Below, piece by piece: positions 1 through 9,885 of a DNA stretch of 64,000 bases. Each line of letters opens with the position of its first letter. Position 1 is the stretch's first letter. Location: positions 6,129,338 through 6,193,337 of the forward strand of contig NW_020654289.1 in the NCBI RefSeq assembly GCF_003589595.1, given 5' to 3'. The stretch is from Hyposmocoma kahamanoa (Eukaryota > Arthropoda > Insecta > Lepidoptera > Cosmopterigidae). The position numbers and the translations under genes were made by a program. Below the pieces are notes generated by a model. The model was not told the DNA's origin, searched no databases, and worked only from the letters and a program-made list of their open reading frames with translations.

Positions 1-93
1 TAAACTAAAGCCGAATATACTCATGATGGGGTTCAAAGAAGATTGGCTCACATGTGACAGATCTGAAGTTGTTGACTACGTGGAGGTGTTGCA
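1..93 (+). CDS. SLC12 (NKCC/NCC-type) cotransporter, C-terminal domain exon a (partial at window edge)
   Basis: First visible coding exon of a cation-chloride cotransporter that runs through to 10133. Reading from position 2 it gives KLKPNILMMGFKEDW and continues to YVEVLQ-. The P-N-x-L-x-x-GFK-x-DW segment is the conserved start of the regulatory cytosolic domain in SLC12A1/2/3 proteins. The exon runs off the left edge, so its acceptor is not seen. It ends at a consensus donor (gtaagt at 94) after two bases of a codon (phase 2). The whole exon set encodes the intracellular C-terminus of a plasma-membrane electroneutral transporter that moves chloride with sodium, with or without potassium. 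NKCC and NCC subtypes cannot be separated from this part alone. Confidence 0.9.
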
Positions 94-502
94 GTAAGTG
101 TTTTGTTGGTGGAAACTCAGTACAGTTGACTTCACACACTGTCAAACATATTTAGTTTTTTTTTTATAGAATGTTCTTATTATTAATGTATGTACAATCC
201 AACAACAACAAACAAATCTGTACACAGTTCTTTTAAGATATCGGTTGTTTGAGAAACTCGTTTGTAAAGGGTATAAATACGTAGTGCATTAGACTACTTA
301 CGTATTATTTATGATCGTTTTTATGTAACTTTATTAATTATTTTTAGAGTATTATTATTTTTTCAATCGTCATTATATATGTGCAGACAAGACCAATTTT
401 TAATAAATCCTCACCGTACGATTACGTTCTACATATCTATGCATTTTTGCGATTTATGCCTGCAGCAATGCAGTGAAATAAGCGCTCCTGACAAGTACAA
501 GC

Positions 503-797
503 ATATTATAATTATTAAAATATATCGAACACTTAGAAAAAATTTACATCCATCCGGTTGGATTCGAACCAAGATCTCCCAGCAAACCATGCCAGACGCT
601 ATGTCAACTAAGCCACGAAACGAACCAACGGACCTCACGAATTTTTGCCATTTGCTTATTGCAGATCTTTGTTATGGTTTTTAACGATTGTTTTGCCGTA
701 GCGGCATGGGAAATCTATGTTTTTCTTCACTCCGTGAGGTACCTTTGCAGCTTTAAACCTGCGGTAGCTACCTGCCGCTGTCACGAGATGTCACTCT
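503..797 (-). repeat. tRNA-derived SINE, family A, copy 1 (intronic)
   Basis: Read on the minus strand this has a tRNA-like head with a box B (GGTTCGAATCC type, visible on + as ggattcgaacc at about 560) and a box A-like stretch near 610 (+ aactaagcca). A 'gatggcgctacgg'-type body and an AT-rich tail (ataattattaa) follow the family pattern. It shares these blocks with copies near 9.5, 22.2, 24.7, 39.9, 53.0 and 56.6 kb. It lies in the first intron seen of the cotransporter, antisense to it. Confidence 0.7.
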
Positions 798-964
798 AAT
801 AATTGTAGTTATATGTACATTTTACTGAACATAGTAAAAAAATAAGGATTTGTCTACGATTAAAAAGATTATCGCAAATTAAACGTTATTTCATCTTGTC
901 GAGTACGACTCGTATGTTTTTTTTAAAATTCATTTTCACCCTGTATATTCTGTGTATCTACCAG

Positions 965-1098
965 CAAAGCTCTGGATGTGCACATGGCGCTGGCGATCTT
1001 GCGCGTGGAGGGCGGGCAGTATTCCAGTGATGCACTCGACGACGACTTAAGAGCGTACCTGCATGACGTCACCGATAAGAACCTCTCGCTTTTCTCAC
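965..1098 (+). CDS. SLC12 (NKCC/NCC-type) cotransporter, C-terminal exon b
   Basis: The acceptor (ctaccag, ending at 964) supplies the third base of the split codon from exon a. The frame reads KALDVHMALAILRVEGG and ends in YLHDVTDKNLSLFS. This aligns by eye with the 'HDAFDxxxGVxxxRLxEG' stretch that follows GFKxDW in NKCC proteins. The donor is gtacgt at 1099 (phase 1); an alternative GT sits four bases further on and is a weaker match. The segment after RVEGG is expected to be poorly conserved in this family. Confidence 0.88.
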
Positions 1099-1187
1099 GT
1101 ACGTACACATACTTAGGCATATCACCCACCAAACACAAAAGGAGCCTCCCCGTACGAAGTACCATTACACCTTTAGTGCCACCTTGA

Positions 1188-1468
1188 TTTAGTAGCAATA
1201 GAGCTCCTTGTGAAAGAAGTCGTCCAGGGAAGTACTGCCATGTTACCTATTGCTGCTATTCCAGTTTTGAAGGGTAGGGGTGGTGGTGAAACTACAAGCA
1301 CATGGGACTTTTCAACTTATGTCTCAGGGTGAGATGGGCGCAGTGGCAGTGTCCCTCCGATCTTTGCGGTTTGAAGCTCTGAGTGCCACTGCAACTGTTA
1401 TGAATAGGCGTGTCGCTTACCACCAGGCCAAGCGATTTGTTCGTCCCGTCACTTGGTATTAGAAAAAA
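1188..1468 (-). repeat. Rep-D interspersed repeat, copy 1
   Basis: Near full-length copy of an abundant repeat of about 300 bp, here reversed. It begins with the 'tagtagcaatagagctcc' end and finishes with the 'cccgtcacttgg' end that marks the other terminus. It lies in the intron just downstream of exon b. No protein is implied; the short open frames through it are fortuitous. Confidence 0.8.
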
Positions 1469-1982
1469 AAATTTGTGTATGCCATCAATAAGACGACCCA
1501 CCGAACAAGTAAGAAGGAAAGATATCTTTACATAACTAATAATTTCATTTTGACATCTCTCTATAATACAATGGTTATTTATCGTAGTGCAACGATTCAT
1601 CAATTCATTCTAGAGTATTCCGCAGACGGTCCAAGGTACGCCGGACATAGCGGAGAATACATTTTTCCCTCTGGGGAGGATCTTTTCGTTTATTTTACAT
1701 TATACATCAAACAATCTTTATTAAAGATGCCAAATCCCAAGAGAAAAGATATCTTGTCGTACCAGCCAACATTAACAGCGATAATCAATTAACTTCTTTT
1801 TGCAGCCGTAACTAACCTAACAACAAACGATTAGTATATAATAATGTGTTGCTTAAATATGTTTGTAAATATTAAAATTTTACCCGAAAACGGCGAAGCT
1901 AAAAGAAAGGTAACGTTTTAATACTAATAAATGTGCTTTCATTTGTTATTATGTTGTCATTTGTTACTAATTATTTCCTCAG

Positions 1983-2042
1983 ATTCAATGGGTGACAATA
2001 AGGAATCGAAAAGTACGGAAAGTCTCAATACGCATTCTGTGG
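1983..2042 (+). CDS. SLC12 (NKCC/NCC-type) cotransporter, C-terminal exon c
   Basis: A 60-base exon. The acceptor is tttcctcag ending at 1982 and the donor is gtaagt at 2043. Both flanking introns are phase 1, so it could be skipped without shifting the frame. It encodes SMGDNKESKSTESLNTHSV, a polar, serine-rich stretch. It falls in the variable linker between the two conserved parts of the SLC12 C-terminus. The call rests on splice sites, phase match on both sides and position rather than sequence conservation. Confidence 0.75.
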
Positions 2043-2674
2043 GTAAGTTCCAGCTTTTGCCGATTGTTTTGTGAGCAAGTAGTGTAACACAATCCCTGTT
2101 TCATCTGCTGGTTTTTCGCCTTGTGTATGTGTTTCATATTGTAAAAGTTGTAACTTAAAAAGTCGCTAATCATCTTAGGTTTTATTTACCTCAATCACAG
2201 AAAAGTAAAAGAAAATCAGTACTAAATATATCGGTATTATATCTATTCAGGGTTATATTTTTAATAGAATTATTACATCGATGTAAATTTAGCTAAATAT
2301 GACACGACTTTTCAAGTGTTCGTGTGCGCTTTCCGAGTTTATCTGTTGCACATTCATATGCAGGATTGTGCGAATCACATTCACTTTCCATTTTCTCTGG
2401 TTTATGTTACTAGTTCTTGGTTTTCCAAGACCTCGTCTGCCTTCTATGATGTTTTAATAGATGGTTATTCTCGGCTAAGTGTTCACAGTGTTTAGTTTCT
2501 GTGGCTATTTTTAATAATTAAGTATTCGAGTAATTTATCGAGAAATATTGTTTAATATTTTATGTTTAATCAATACTTAATGAAATATGCGACTGAAATT
2601 AAGTGTCGTGTATAAGAATGGCTGTGTCGTGTATTACTTCCATTTGAAATTTGAACTATGTACGTATGCAACAG

Positions 2675-2828
2675 GCAGCAGCCTGTCGGACGTATCACTG
2701 GACACACCGCAGTTGCGTCGTGCGGGCGTTTCGGCTGACCCAGGTGCGGCTGGTCCTCTGGCGCCCCCCGCCACCGCCGCAACAGACAGGGACCACGCAC
2801 CCAAGCCCAAGGAGAAGGATAAGGAAAG
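2675..2828 (+). CDS. SLC12 (NKCC/NCC-type) cotransporter, C-terminal exon d
   Basis: The acceptor (tgcaacag, ending at 2674) completes a glycine codon from exon c. The frame reads SSLSDVSLDTPQLRRAGVS, then a Pro/Ala-rich stretch (GPLAPPATAA) and a very basic end (KPKEKDKER). The donor is gtatag at 2829 (phase 2). It is the low-complexity linker of the cytosolic domain, with higher GC than its surroundings, which supports coding status. Phases on both sides fit the neighbouring exons. Confidence 0.82.
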
Positions 2829-3112
2829 GTATAGCAGAATCAGACTTATGTGTGTTTGCAAGTCTGTGTACGCTTGCAAAGCAACGCTATTGCTTAGCAT
2901 AAACCAGTGATATTACCCATTTCACTTATTGATTAGTGGAATTTGGTTTTCTGACTTGGAGTTTCGTGGTTGGCGATTTTCCCACGTAGAATAAAAACAC
3001 TTGTATTGCAAAAAGACGATCGAGTCCAAATAATGTCCCAAGGGGCTATTTTAACGTTATGACATAGACCTTACTTGTTTTCTACGGTAACGAGATGTAT
3101 CCGTGCCGATAA

Positions 3113-3406
3113 GTGACCACCTTGAGCTACTTTGTCTGGACTTATCATCGAAACCCCAACTTTAAGCGCGACATTGAGTGCTTGGCAAAAACTGCTGCCA
3201 AAAAACTAGCCATACTTTACATGGTCAGGCGGTACTTCACACCTAAACAGCTTTTAAATCTGGACCCCGATTCAGAACTTTTTGATATCTTAACCGAGTC
3301 GTTCGATTGGATATCGTTCTCGAATCGAAGGGCGGTTTCCGAGCTATTAGAACATTCTGAGTTAAACGGTCGATTCGAATTCGGATACGATATCTTTATC
3401 CAATAG
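3113..3406 (+). pseudogene. Non-LTR retrotransposon reverse-transcriptase fragment
   Basis: A 97-codon open frame with the pattern AKTAAKKLAILYMVRRYFTPKQLL, which resembles the post-catalytic thumb region of Jockey/CR1-type reverse transcriptases (AxxAxxKLGxLxRxRxYFTPxQL). The frame then changes character (SELFDILTESFDWISFSNRR), so two parts of the element have been joined by a deletion or rearrangement. No catalytic YADD box is present. It is a dead fragment inside a cotransporter intron. Confidence 0.5.
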
Positions 3407-3436
3407 CGTTTACGGAGTTAATCGGTGAAATAGATT

Positions 3437-3760
3437 TAGAATAGAATAGAATAGAATAGAATAGAATAGACATTTATTGCAACGCCACAACACATAGATA
3501 CAAAAAAAAATATTGATACTACTTAGACAAGCAAAACAAAACAAAAAGAAGTAATAAACAAAATTAAAATAAAATGAAATAAGACAATAACAAACAAAGA
3601 GCAAAACAAAAAATACAATATATATAACAACTACAAATGTTGTACTGTCATGTGTGCGGTTGTGGCGTATGCAAAAGGACTTCATTCAGCTTATGCCACA
3701 GCCGCAATTGACTGTGGAGCTGGTTTTCAATGAGCCCTGGGTTTTCAATGAGCCCTGATT
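3437..3760 (-). repeat. LINE 3' end with (TCTAT)n tail
   Basis: Positions 3437-3470 are six units of TAGAA, read on the minus strand as a TTCTA tail. Next to it lies 'catttattgcaacgccaca' and, further right, 'gccacagccgcaattgactg' and 'ggttttcaatgagccctg'. The same arrangement occurs at 62205-62415, so this is the 3' UTR of a reversed non-LTR element whose tail is a short tandem repeat. The 17-base block 'ggttttcaatgagccct' appears twice in a row near 3720-3757. Confidence 0.6.
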
Positions 3761-4339
3761 AGATTTAGACAAAAATGAAAATCCATTTACGTACATTTTT
3801 AAGACTCTAAAGTTCTAAAATTTATTAATGCTTAGCCTTGCATTAAAATAAATTAATAAAAACCCAGACTTTATTTTTAAAATAATAAGATATTTCCATA
3901 TTACATTCTTGCTTTTTAACCAATAGGACATTCGATAACTGTGTTCTGAATAATGATTGTAGCCTTTGCCGGTCGAGACGTACGAGTAATCGTACGGGTG
4001 TGACGTCATTTGTATAGGACAGTTTGTAGTGTTGTGACGTTCGATTCGGTTATTGTGAATAAAAATGAAAAGAAATCCTACGATATCTAATCGAATCGGT
4101 CGACTACAAGTTTGATTGTGTATGGAGTATTGCTGCCACCTTTTGGACGGCTCTGCCCATTACCAGTTAGCCCTCGACTCAGTTGAGCGAAAAGCAAAGA
4201 GATTTGTTAACGACAATTCTCTTGTGTAGTAGGAGCTACAAAATCTCGACCAGTAGCATGCTTGTTGGTTTTCTATCGGATACGCGGGGCGCACTATATG
4301 TTTCCCGAATGAATAAGAAAAAAATACTATAAATGGTCA

Positions 4340-4920
4340 GAAATGAATTTATTGCTTCTCAAAATGTTCTCCGTTAGCGTTAATGCATTTCTTTATACGA
4401 ATGAACCAATTCTGAAAACATTTATGCCACATCTCCGTGACAGTCTTTGAAACATATTTTTCATACTCTTCGACAGCCTCTTCAGGTGATGACAATCGTT
4501 GACCGCGTAACTGATTCTTAATTTTTGGAAATAAATAAAAGACACAAAAAAGCAGCTTTTTCATACCCAAATATTTGTGTAGTATTGATTGTATTTGACT
4601 CATGCAAGTTGACTCAGGCATTCCCTAAAGATGCCCAAATCTCATGGTATGTCACATGCCTGTTTGTTTTGATCATACAGCGCACAGGATGGATGTTTTT
4701 GTTGTTCACAGCAGTGGACGGGTGACCATCATGAAATTCGTCACATAGATTCACACGACCGCGTTTGAATTCTGCAAGCCAGCTATAAATAGTCGTCTTG
4801 CATGGTGCTTCACCGCCACCGTCACAGTTTTAAGCGTAGCGAAGCTCCGCTGAGCAGTTCAGTTACATTTAAAGACGTAGAAAATCATACTACGAAAATT
4901 TTCACGAGTTAAATCCACCG
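4340..4920 (-). pseudogene. mariner-like transposase, internally deleted
   Basis: On the minus strand, 4621-4349 gives an open frame containing FPKIKNQLRGQRLSSPEEAV, then EMWHKCFQNWFIRIKKCIN and FEKQ before the stop. This is the C-terminus of a mariner transposase. Further 5' (about 4810-4620) another stretch reads WLAEFKRGRVNLCDEFHDGHP then HVTYHEIWASLG, the DNA-binding and linker region. A stop separates the two, and the DD(34)D catalytic core is largely gone. It is an old non-autonomous copy in a cotransporter intron. Terminal inverted repeats were not resolved. Confidence 0.75.
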
Positions 4921-5044
4921 TGATGTAGACAACCAATTTCTAAAATAACGCCACAATGTAAAAACAAGTGACAGTCAGATGAAACAAACTGTATTCTACA
5001 GCCAAAGAGTTCCATTAAAATGTTCTAATTACTTTTTAAATATT

Positions 5045-5273
5045 GTTTATGTAAGTGGCCAGTTCCGGAAACTTATAGTGCACCTTATGTACATTTCGGA
5101 GGGTGTGCGCAGGAACTTTTCAATTTAGTTCCACCCTCGCCGTTCCTCCTTCGGTCGACTAGAAAGTCCGGAACACTTTTGTCATTGATATACCACCCAT
5201 TCGCACGGGAAAGGAATGGAATACTCTACCGGCGTATTTCCTGAAAAATTTGGAGTTAGGTTATAGTGATTTT
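5045..5273 (+). pseudogene. Non-LTR retrotransposon C-terminal remnant
   Basis: The + frame near 5095-5273 reads RRVCAGTFQF then, past one in-frame stop, IPPIRTGKEWNTLPAYFLKN and SDF followed by a stop. The 'EWNxLPxxxFxxNL' ending is typical of the end of ORF2 in many insect Jockey/CR1-type elements. It is disrupted and short, and lies upstream of exon e. Confidence 0.5.
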
Positions 5274-5395
5274 TAAGGCAAACGCATACCATTGTTGGTC
5301 ACAACGTCGCTTAACATCAGACGAGATTGTGGCCAAGTCTGTGTTTATTATTTATAAACAAAAAACCTGCCATAACACATATACCTTCTCCACAG

Positions 5396-5532
5396 CAGAG
5401 GCTTGGGCAGCGCAGTCCGGCGTGCGTTCGGCGCATCTGTCGCCCGTCGCGCGTCGTCCTTCACGTCTGTGGAACAGTTCACTAAGCGTCAAGCTGGCTC
5501 TGTTGATGTTTGGTGGCTGTATGATGATGGAG
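5396..5532 (+). CDS. SLC12 (NKCC/NCC-type) cotransporter, C-terminal exon e
   Basis: Encodes GLGSAVRRAFGASVARRASS, then VEQFTKRQAGSVDVWWLYDD and G-. The 'F-K-Q-G-x-x-DVWWLYDDGG' signature is diagnostic for the NKCC/NCC branch of SLC12. The acceptor is a tandem CAGCAG: the exon may start at 5396 or 5399, adding or removing one residue before RGLG. The donor is gtgagc at 5533 (phase 1). The basic, serine-rich stretch before VEQF is the end of the variable linker; WWLYDDGG starts the second conserved half of the domain. Confidence 0.93.
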
Positions 5533-5609
5533 GTGAGCTTGCCTTGAAACTAAGACTTATTGTCATATTTATTGAATATCATGATATTTTTCTTCCACTG
5601 GTTTATTCA

Positions 5610-5735
5610 TTCTGACTGTACTCGAACCAGCGTCTGTTGCCACACCGGAGCCTCAGCTCTTACCGACTGAGCTATAGACCAAGGCAGCAGGTCGTACGAA
5701 TCTGTGTGCTCGTTGCAGATTTTTGTATTATTAGA
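5610..5735 (-). repeat. Diverged tRNA-derived SINE head
   Basis: Read on the minus strand it has a box A-like TAGCTCAGTCGG and a box B-like GGTTCGAGTAC in tRNA spacing, with extra bases between. 'gttgcagatttttgta' next to it resembles the body of SINE family A. A functional tRNA is unlikely because the acceptor-stem halves do not pair. Called a SINE relic. Confidence 0.45.
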
Positions 5736-6439
5736 CGGCTTTAATGTTTTTTTTTTGCCGTCAACACCTTCTGTGGGAAAGAACAAGGGCGAAATTATTG
5801 TTAAACGAATTCTTTAGCGTCTTCAAACGTCATAATTACAATTTTGAATAAAACAAATTCATGAGATTTTTCAAATTATACTAATGGTCTGTCTAAGTCT
5901 GGAAATAAAATCAAATTTAAATGAAACTCAAATGAGAGGGATATAACCGGATTGATATCTACAACTGTCAGTTTCTTAGTGTTGAGCGACATCTAATGGC
6001 CAAAAAGAGATTTGAAATACCTACGTATAGATTGGTCCACATTAAGTTAGTTCACGTGATATCAAAAGTACTGATTCAACCGATTTGCAATAAGAGATCA
6101 ACTACTTTATATATATTATATGTATACAAAAATAAAGGAGATAAAATTCCTTCTCCAAATATATCACGCGTGAAAGTGATTACAATGACAAAAAAGTTCC
6201 CGATATCAGGGATAGATGCTATCATCTTTTACAGCCCAAAATAATCTATGCCTGGATTACCACGGCATGGTATGTATTAACTCAGTTTTCTTTTGCTGTG
6301 GCTTAACTTCATGCCTTTTGACCATACCTTATAAATAATATTTCCTCTGTTTAAGGCTTCTGTAGATTATTTTGATATAATAATACATCGAATATATTTT
6401 ATTCAATTATGTAAAATATAACCTCCAAAACTTCAAACT

Positions 6440-6487
6440 GGGGTATCTTCGATCTGGAATTGAAGATACCCCATCTTCAATTCCAGA
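6440..6487. repeat. Overlapping alternative hairpins in a cotransporter intron
   Basis: 6440-6450 pairs perfectly with 6462-6472 (11 bp). 6453-6467 pairs perfectly with 6473-6487 (15 bp, 5-base loop). The two stems share bases, so only one can form at a time. Origin unknown; it may be the end of a small inverted-repeat element. Confidence 0.7.
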
Positions 6488-6962
6488 CTTCTCAGAATAG
6501 TAAATCCAAAACCAAATTGGTTCTGAAATTTGAACTCTATATTTTCACATATTTTTCATGTACATACGAATACGTCACAGGCAACGCGGAGAAGAACTGT
6601 GTTTGAAACATTCAATTGGATATAGTGATATTTTTCTCTAAGCAACGAGATGTCTCAATATCGAATTTTACCGCTTTGTTGGATAATGCGCGTCTAACCA
6701 CGAAGATTTTGCTGAGATCAGAAATTCGTCCGACGCGCATTGTAAACAGCAATTGTAAATTCTTTATACTTAATCCATTTTGTTTAAATAATTTGTTGTT
6801 CCTTACAAATAATGTGAACAATCTGAATGAATGATATTTGTATGAAGAGTCTTCACTAAGTGGCCTAATGTAACCTTTTTAATCTTTTTTTTATTTCATT
6901 ACTCCCTTGGAACGTTAACCTGCCCTTATACATATATTTAAGTCTGCACTTAACTTGTACAG

Positions 6963-7077
6963 GTCTAACACTCCTTCTGCCGTATATCCTGTCCACACGC
7001 CGAGCGTGGTCGTCGTGTCCTTTGCGAGTTTTTACGCTGGCCAACAAGAACACGGAACTGGAGTTGGAGGAAAGGAA
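6963..7077 (+). CDS. SLC12 (NKCC/NCC-type) cotransporter, C-terminal exon f
   Basis: The acceptor (ttgtacag, ending at 6962) completes the second glycine of DDGG. The frame reads LTLLLPYILSTRRAWSSCPL, then RVF and a charged end, ELELEER. It matches the NKCC pattern 'LTLLxPYLLxxxxxWxxCxxRVF'. The donor is gtaagt at 7078 (phase 2). The stretch after RVF, which carries FIGGK-like sequence in many relatives, is here TLANKNTELELEER, a local divergence that may be lineage-specific. Confidence 0.93.
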
Positions 7078-7561
7078 GTAAGTTATCTTTTAGCAGTTTC
7101 TTGCAACTTGCAGTCAAAGACATAAGGCGAAAGACAATCCGGCATTGAAATTTTGATAAATGTCTTCATTAAAATATAAAAAATAAGGCAATTACATAAT
7201 TATTATTATTCTAAATTTGTAATATTACATAAGGTAACGTTACTTGGCTGACTCACCCATTCGAACATTTAAACGTAAATACGTAAATTAGTACGTTGAT
7301 AAACCTATTGTTTATTGTGTAGAAATTTTACTTTTTATTTCTTAGTGAGCAATACCTATAATGAGAGTGAGGGTTAGCTAGAAAGCGATTCAGTCTAAAT
7401 ACATAAGTATAACACCTCATGAAACAAAATTAACATTGTGCGAACGAACAAATTAAATTACTATTAGATATTTATTTAACTTATTATTGATATTTGCCGT
7501 GGAGCCTGGAGCCTTACACTGGCAATACTTTTGAATAGTTGTAAACTAGTTTTTTTAAATA

Positions 7562-7720
7562 TCATCATCATATCAGCCGGAAGACGTCCACTGCTGAACA
7601 TAGGCCTCCCCCAAAGATTGACTAGCCGGTCGGACGCAACGTGCATCCATCGATTACCCGCCGCCCTTACCAGGTCATCCGTGCATCTAGTAGGGGGCTG
7701 TCTTACAGGACATTTTTTTT
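7562..7720 (-). pseudogene. RTE retrotransposon 3' end, degraded
   Basis: Minus-strand reading recovers fragments of the RTE C-terminus (AGNRWMH, then LWGRPM and a stop) followed by an ATGATGATG-type tail, on + as 'atcatcatcatatcagcc'. The same block ends the intact element at 26.45 kb. It lies in the intron between exons f and g. Confidence 0.7.
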
Positions 7721-7729
7721 AATCGAAGC

Positions 7730-7885
7730 GCAGCATTGTAATGTAGTAATTCTGTTCCTAGACTGTACGGAACTCGGCCATTTCTCATCCGATATGCACT
7801 GAATTTTAATGATATTATGTGTAGTCTTTAAGGTAAATATTGTATGGGTCATAGTTCTTATATAAATAAAATAAATAAATCAGTA
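7730..7885 (+). repeat. Probable LINE 3' end with (AAAT)n-like tail
   Basis: A stretch ending in 'ataaataaaataaataaat' after AT-rich sequence lacking open frames, which fits the poly-A-like 3' tail of a non-LTR element on the + strand. No coding part remains, so the call is tentative. Confidence 0.3.
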
Positions 7886-8054
7886 AATATACTAGCGCGA
7901 ATAATCAATTCTACTGTTCGTGTCGAAGGCCTTATTTTAAATTTCGAACTGTGACCTGAGATAATTGAGGTTAAAGGTCATCATGTTTAGTCTATCGGAA
8001 AAATATTAAATTATAATGTTTAGAACTGTGAAAACAAGATAGACTTATGTTTTC

Positions 8055-8200
8055 GCGATTGTTACACATAGGAAATGAAACAATTTTTTCGGATCTTTTT
8101 TCACACGGCTGTCAGCCATGACCATGGGACATGTAAAGTGCTCGAAACGTTTCTTAGTTTGAATATAGATATACGCGATTTATCCGAAAAAAGAATATTA
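8055..8200. repeat. Penelope-like terminal sequence, inverted pair (degraded)
   Basis: The left part (8055-8098) carries 'cgcgattgttacacatagg' and 'gaaatgaaac', the minus-strand terminal block. The right part (8110-8196) carries 'catgaccatgggacatgtaa' and 'tatacgcgattt', the + strand terminal block. Together they form the same inverted arrangement seen near-perfectly at 49224-49383. Confidence 0.6.
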
Positions 8201-8465
8201 TATAATAATAGATATTATAGACCTGCCCTCTATACTACTGCTGTCCCGCATTCCATCTAAGGGAGAAGGGGGTGAGTGAAAACCGGCGACTTTCCTAAAC
8301 AGGAGCAGCACTAGCTGAGACACCTCCTTTTGCCTCCTGTTAATATAATAATCTTAATTTCTAATTCCAAAAATATTTACTTAGTATCTTAAATGTAGTT
8401 TTTTTTTAGGTTTTTATAATTTTGTTTTGTATATATTGGAGGCAATAAAGAGATTTTATTATTAT

Positions 8466-9060
8466 AGGAAATGAAACTATTTTTCCGGATTTAAATAGCG
8501 TATATTAGTTTTTTCAAACAAACCGACGTTTCGGGCCCTTTACCAGGTCCCATGGTCACGGTTGTCTGAGGTGGTACAGTCTTTAACCAGTTATGTCTAA
8601 TATTGATGCAAACCACCCTATTTTTTCACTATAGTTACAATAGTTATTAATTAAATACCTTATTTTTAATTTTACAAAGAAAACATTCCAATTTACGCTA
8701 TATTAAGTTTTACAAATTATTTTATCGAATGAATTTTTATTAAGTTCAACTTATTATTAATTATTAATAGAAATTAGAATAAACTAAAACATATTAATTA
8801 GTACTGCAATCTTATGTCTGTTTGGGATTTTTCATTAGAGGAAATACTGGATCCCAAACTGGTGGTACGGAGAAACCATCTTCCCTGTTGAAATTAGGAT
8901 GTTTTTTAATTTCAATGGCCTCTCGCAGCATCCTGGGCAGATAACGGACTTCTTTTGCAAGGACCTGGGGTTTGCCAAACTTCATTGAATGTGTAGGTTT
9001 ATCCATGACTGGGCTCATGCATGACATGATTTAAATCCGGAAAAATAGTTTCATTTCCTA
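8466..9060 (-). mobile_element. Penelope-like element fragment with inverted ends
   Basis: The segment contains the C-terminal coding remnant at 8812-9027 and a 3' flank. Both ends carry the same roughly 30-base block in opposite orientation: 'ggaaatgaaactatttttcc' at 8467 and its complement at about 9031-9060. On the minus strand the 3' part includes 'accgtgaccatggg' and 'gggcccgaaacgtcggttt', which recur at 49.29-49.35 kb. The 5' reverse-transcriptase region is missing. It sits inside a cotransporter intron. Confidence 0.7.
8812..9027 (-). pseudogene. Penelope-like element C-terminus (GIY-YIG endonuclease end)
   Basis: A 71-codon minus-strand frame containing REAIEIKKHPNFNREDGF then VPPVWDPVF. 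The 'REAIEIxKxxNxxNREDGxxxxxxWxPV' ending is characteristic of the EN domain at the C-terminus of Penelope-like retroelements. The catalytic GIY and YIG motifs themselves lie further upstream in intact proteins and are absent, so this is a 5'-truncated copy. Confidence 0.75.
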
Positions 9061-9242
9061 TGTGTAACAATCGCGTAAACCTAAGAACTCGATAGATTTT
9101 ATTATTGTTAATAAAAATAGTTTCATTTCCTAAAAAGATAGACTACTGCGTTTTAGCAGAGAATCGACGTTCCGCTTATATCTAAATTATTCTGTTATAT
9201 TGTACCGTCTATATGTGTCATAAATATTTTGTTGTGTCGCAG

Positions 9243-9391
9243 CATGGCGTCGCTCCTGTCAAAGTTTCGCATTGACTACTCGGCACTTAAGATGGTGGCC
9301 GACATCACGAAACGACCACGTGACTCCACGCTCACTTATTTCGACAAGCTTATCGCGCCTTTCAGGACACATGATGACAGTAATGACGCCA
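9243..9391 (+). CDS. SLC12 (NKCC/NCC-type) cotransporter, C-terminal exon g
   Basis: The acceptor (gtgtcgcag, ending at 9242) completes an Asn codon. The frame reads MASLLSKFRIDYSALKMVAD, then DITKRP and DKLIAPFRTHDD and onward. The 'MAxLLSKFRIDxS' motif is the hallmark of NKCC/NCC C-termini. The donor is gtatgt at 9392 (phase 1). The ATG at 9244 is an internal methionine, not a start. Confidence 0.95.
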
Positions 9392-9483
9392 GTATGTATA
9401 CAATTATTGTAAATATGTTCCACTACCATGATATTCCTCCTTTCAATTACCACATTCAATTATTTTTTTCCATCCGTTTGTTA

Positions 9484-9826
9484 TAATTACTAAACAAACT
9501 ATTGGAGTTTGAACTAAACCAAGTGAAGAAAAATTTACATAGATTTCTCACAGATGGCGCTATGGCAAAATAATCGTTAAAAATCATAACAAAGATCTGC
9601 AACAAACACATGGAAAAATTCGTGAGATCCGTCGGTTCGTTCCGTGACTCAGTTAGCATAGCGTTTGGCACGGTTTGCTAGGAGACGTTGGTTCGAATCC
9701 AGCCGGATCGAAGAAATCTTTCTTTGTGTCCGTAATAATAACAAACTAGTGAAGTATTTTCACAAAAAATATAATGAATTTCTTTGTAGTAAAAACAATG
9801 ATATTCAATAAAATTTATATTGTAAT
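9484..9826 (+). repeat. tRNA-derived SINE, family A, copy 2 (fills the last intron)
   Basis: Plus-strand copy with the family body ('cacagatggcgctatggc'), a tRNA-like head (box A-like gactcagttagc, box B ggttcgaatcc at about 9689) and a tail starting 'aataataacaaactagtg'. Upstream of the body, 'aaacaaactattggag' resembles a second, partial tail, as in the dimeric copy at 24695-25083. It occupies most of the 494-base intron between exons g and h, in the same orientation as the gene. Confidence 0.75.
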
Positions 9827-9885
9827 CTGAAGTCTGTTAACATTGTACATCTTTTGAATTTGACTTACCAATATTTACTTCGCAG

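Noticed and set aside
1292..1603. 103-codon minus frame at Rep-D copy 1
   Set aside because: It crosses from Rep-D into unrelated DNA; other Rep-D copies do not keep the frame.
5610..5735. Functional tRNA gene
   Set aside because: Boxes A and B are present but acceptor-stem pairing is not, and family A body sequence adjoins it, so it is a SINE relic.
9229..9486. 85-codon frame starting before 9243 as a separate small gene
   Set aside because: It is exon g of the cotransporter read through its splice sites; the real boundaries are 9243 and 9391.
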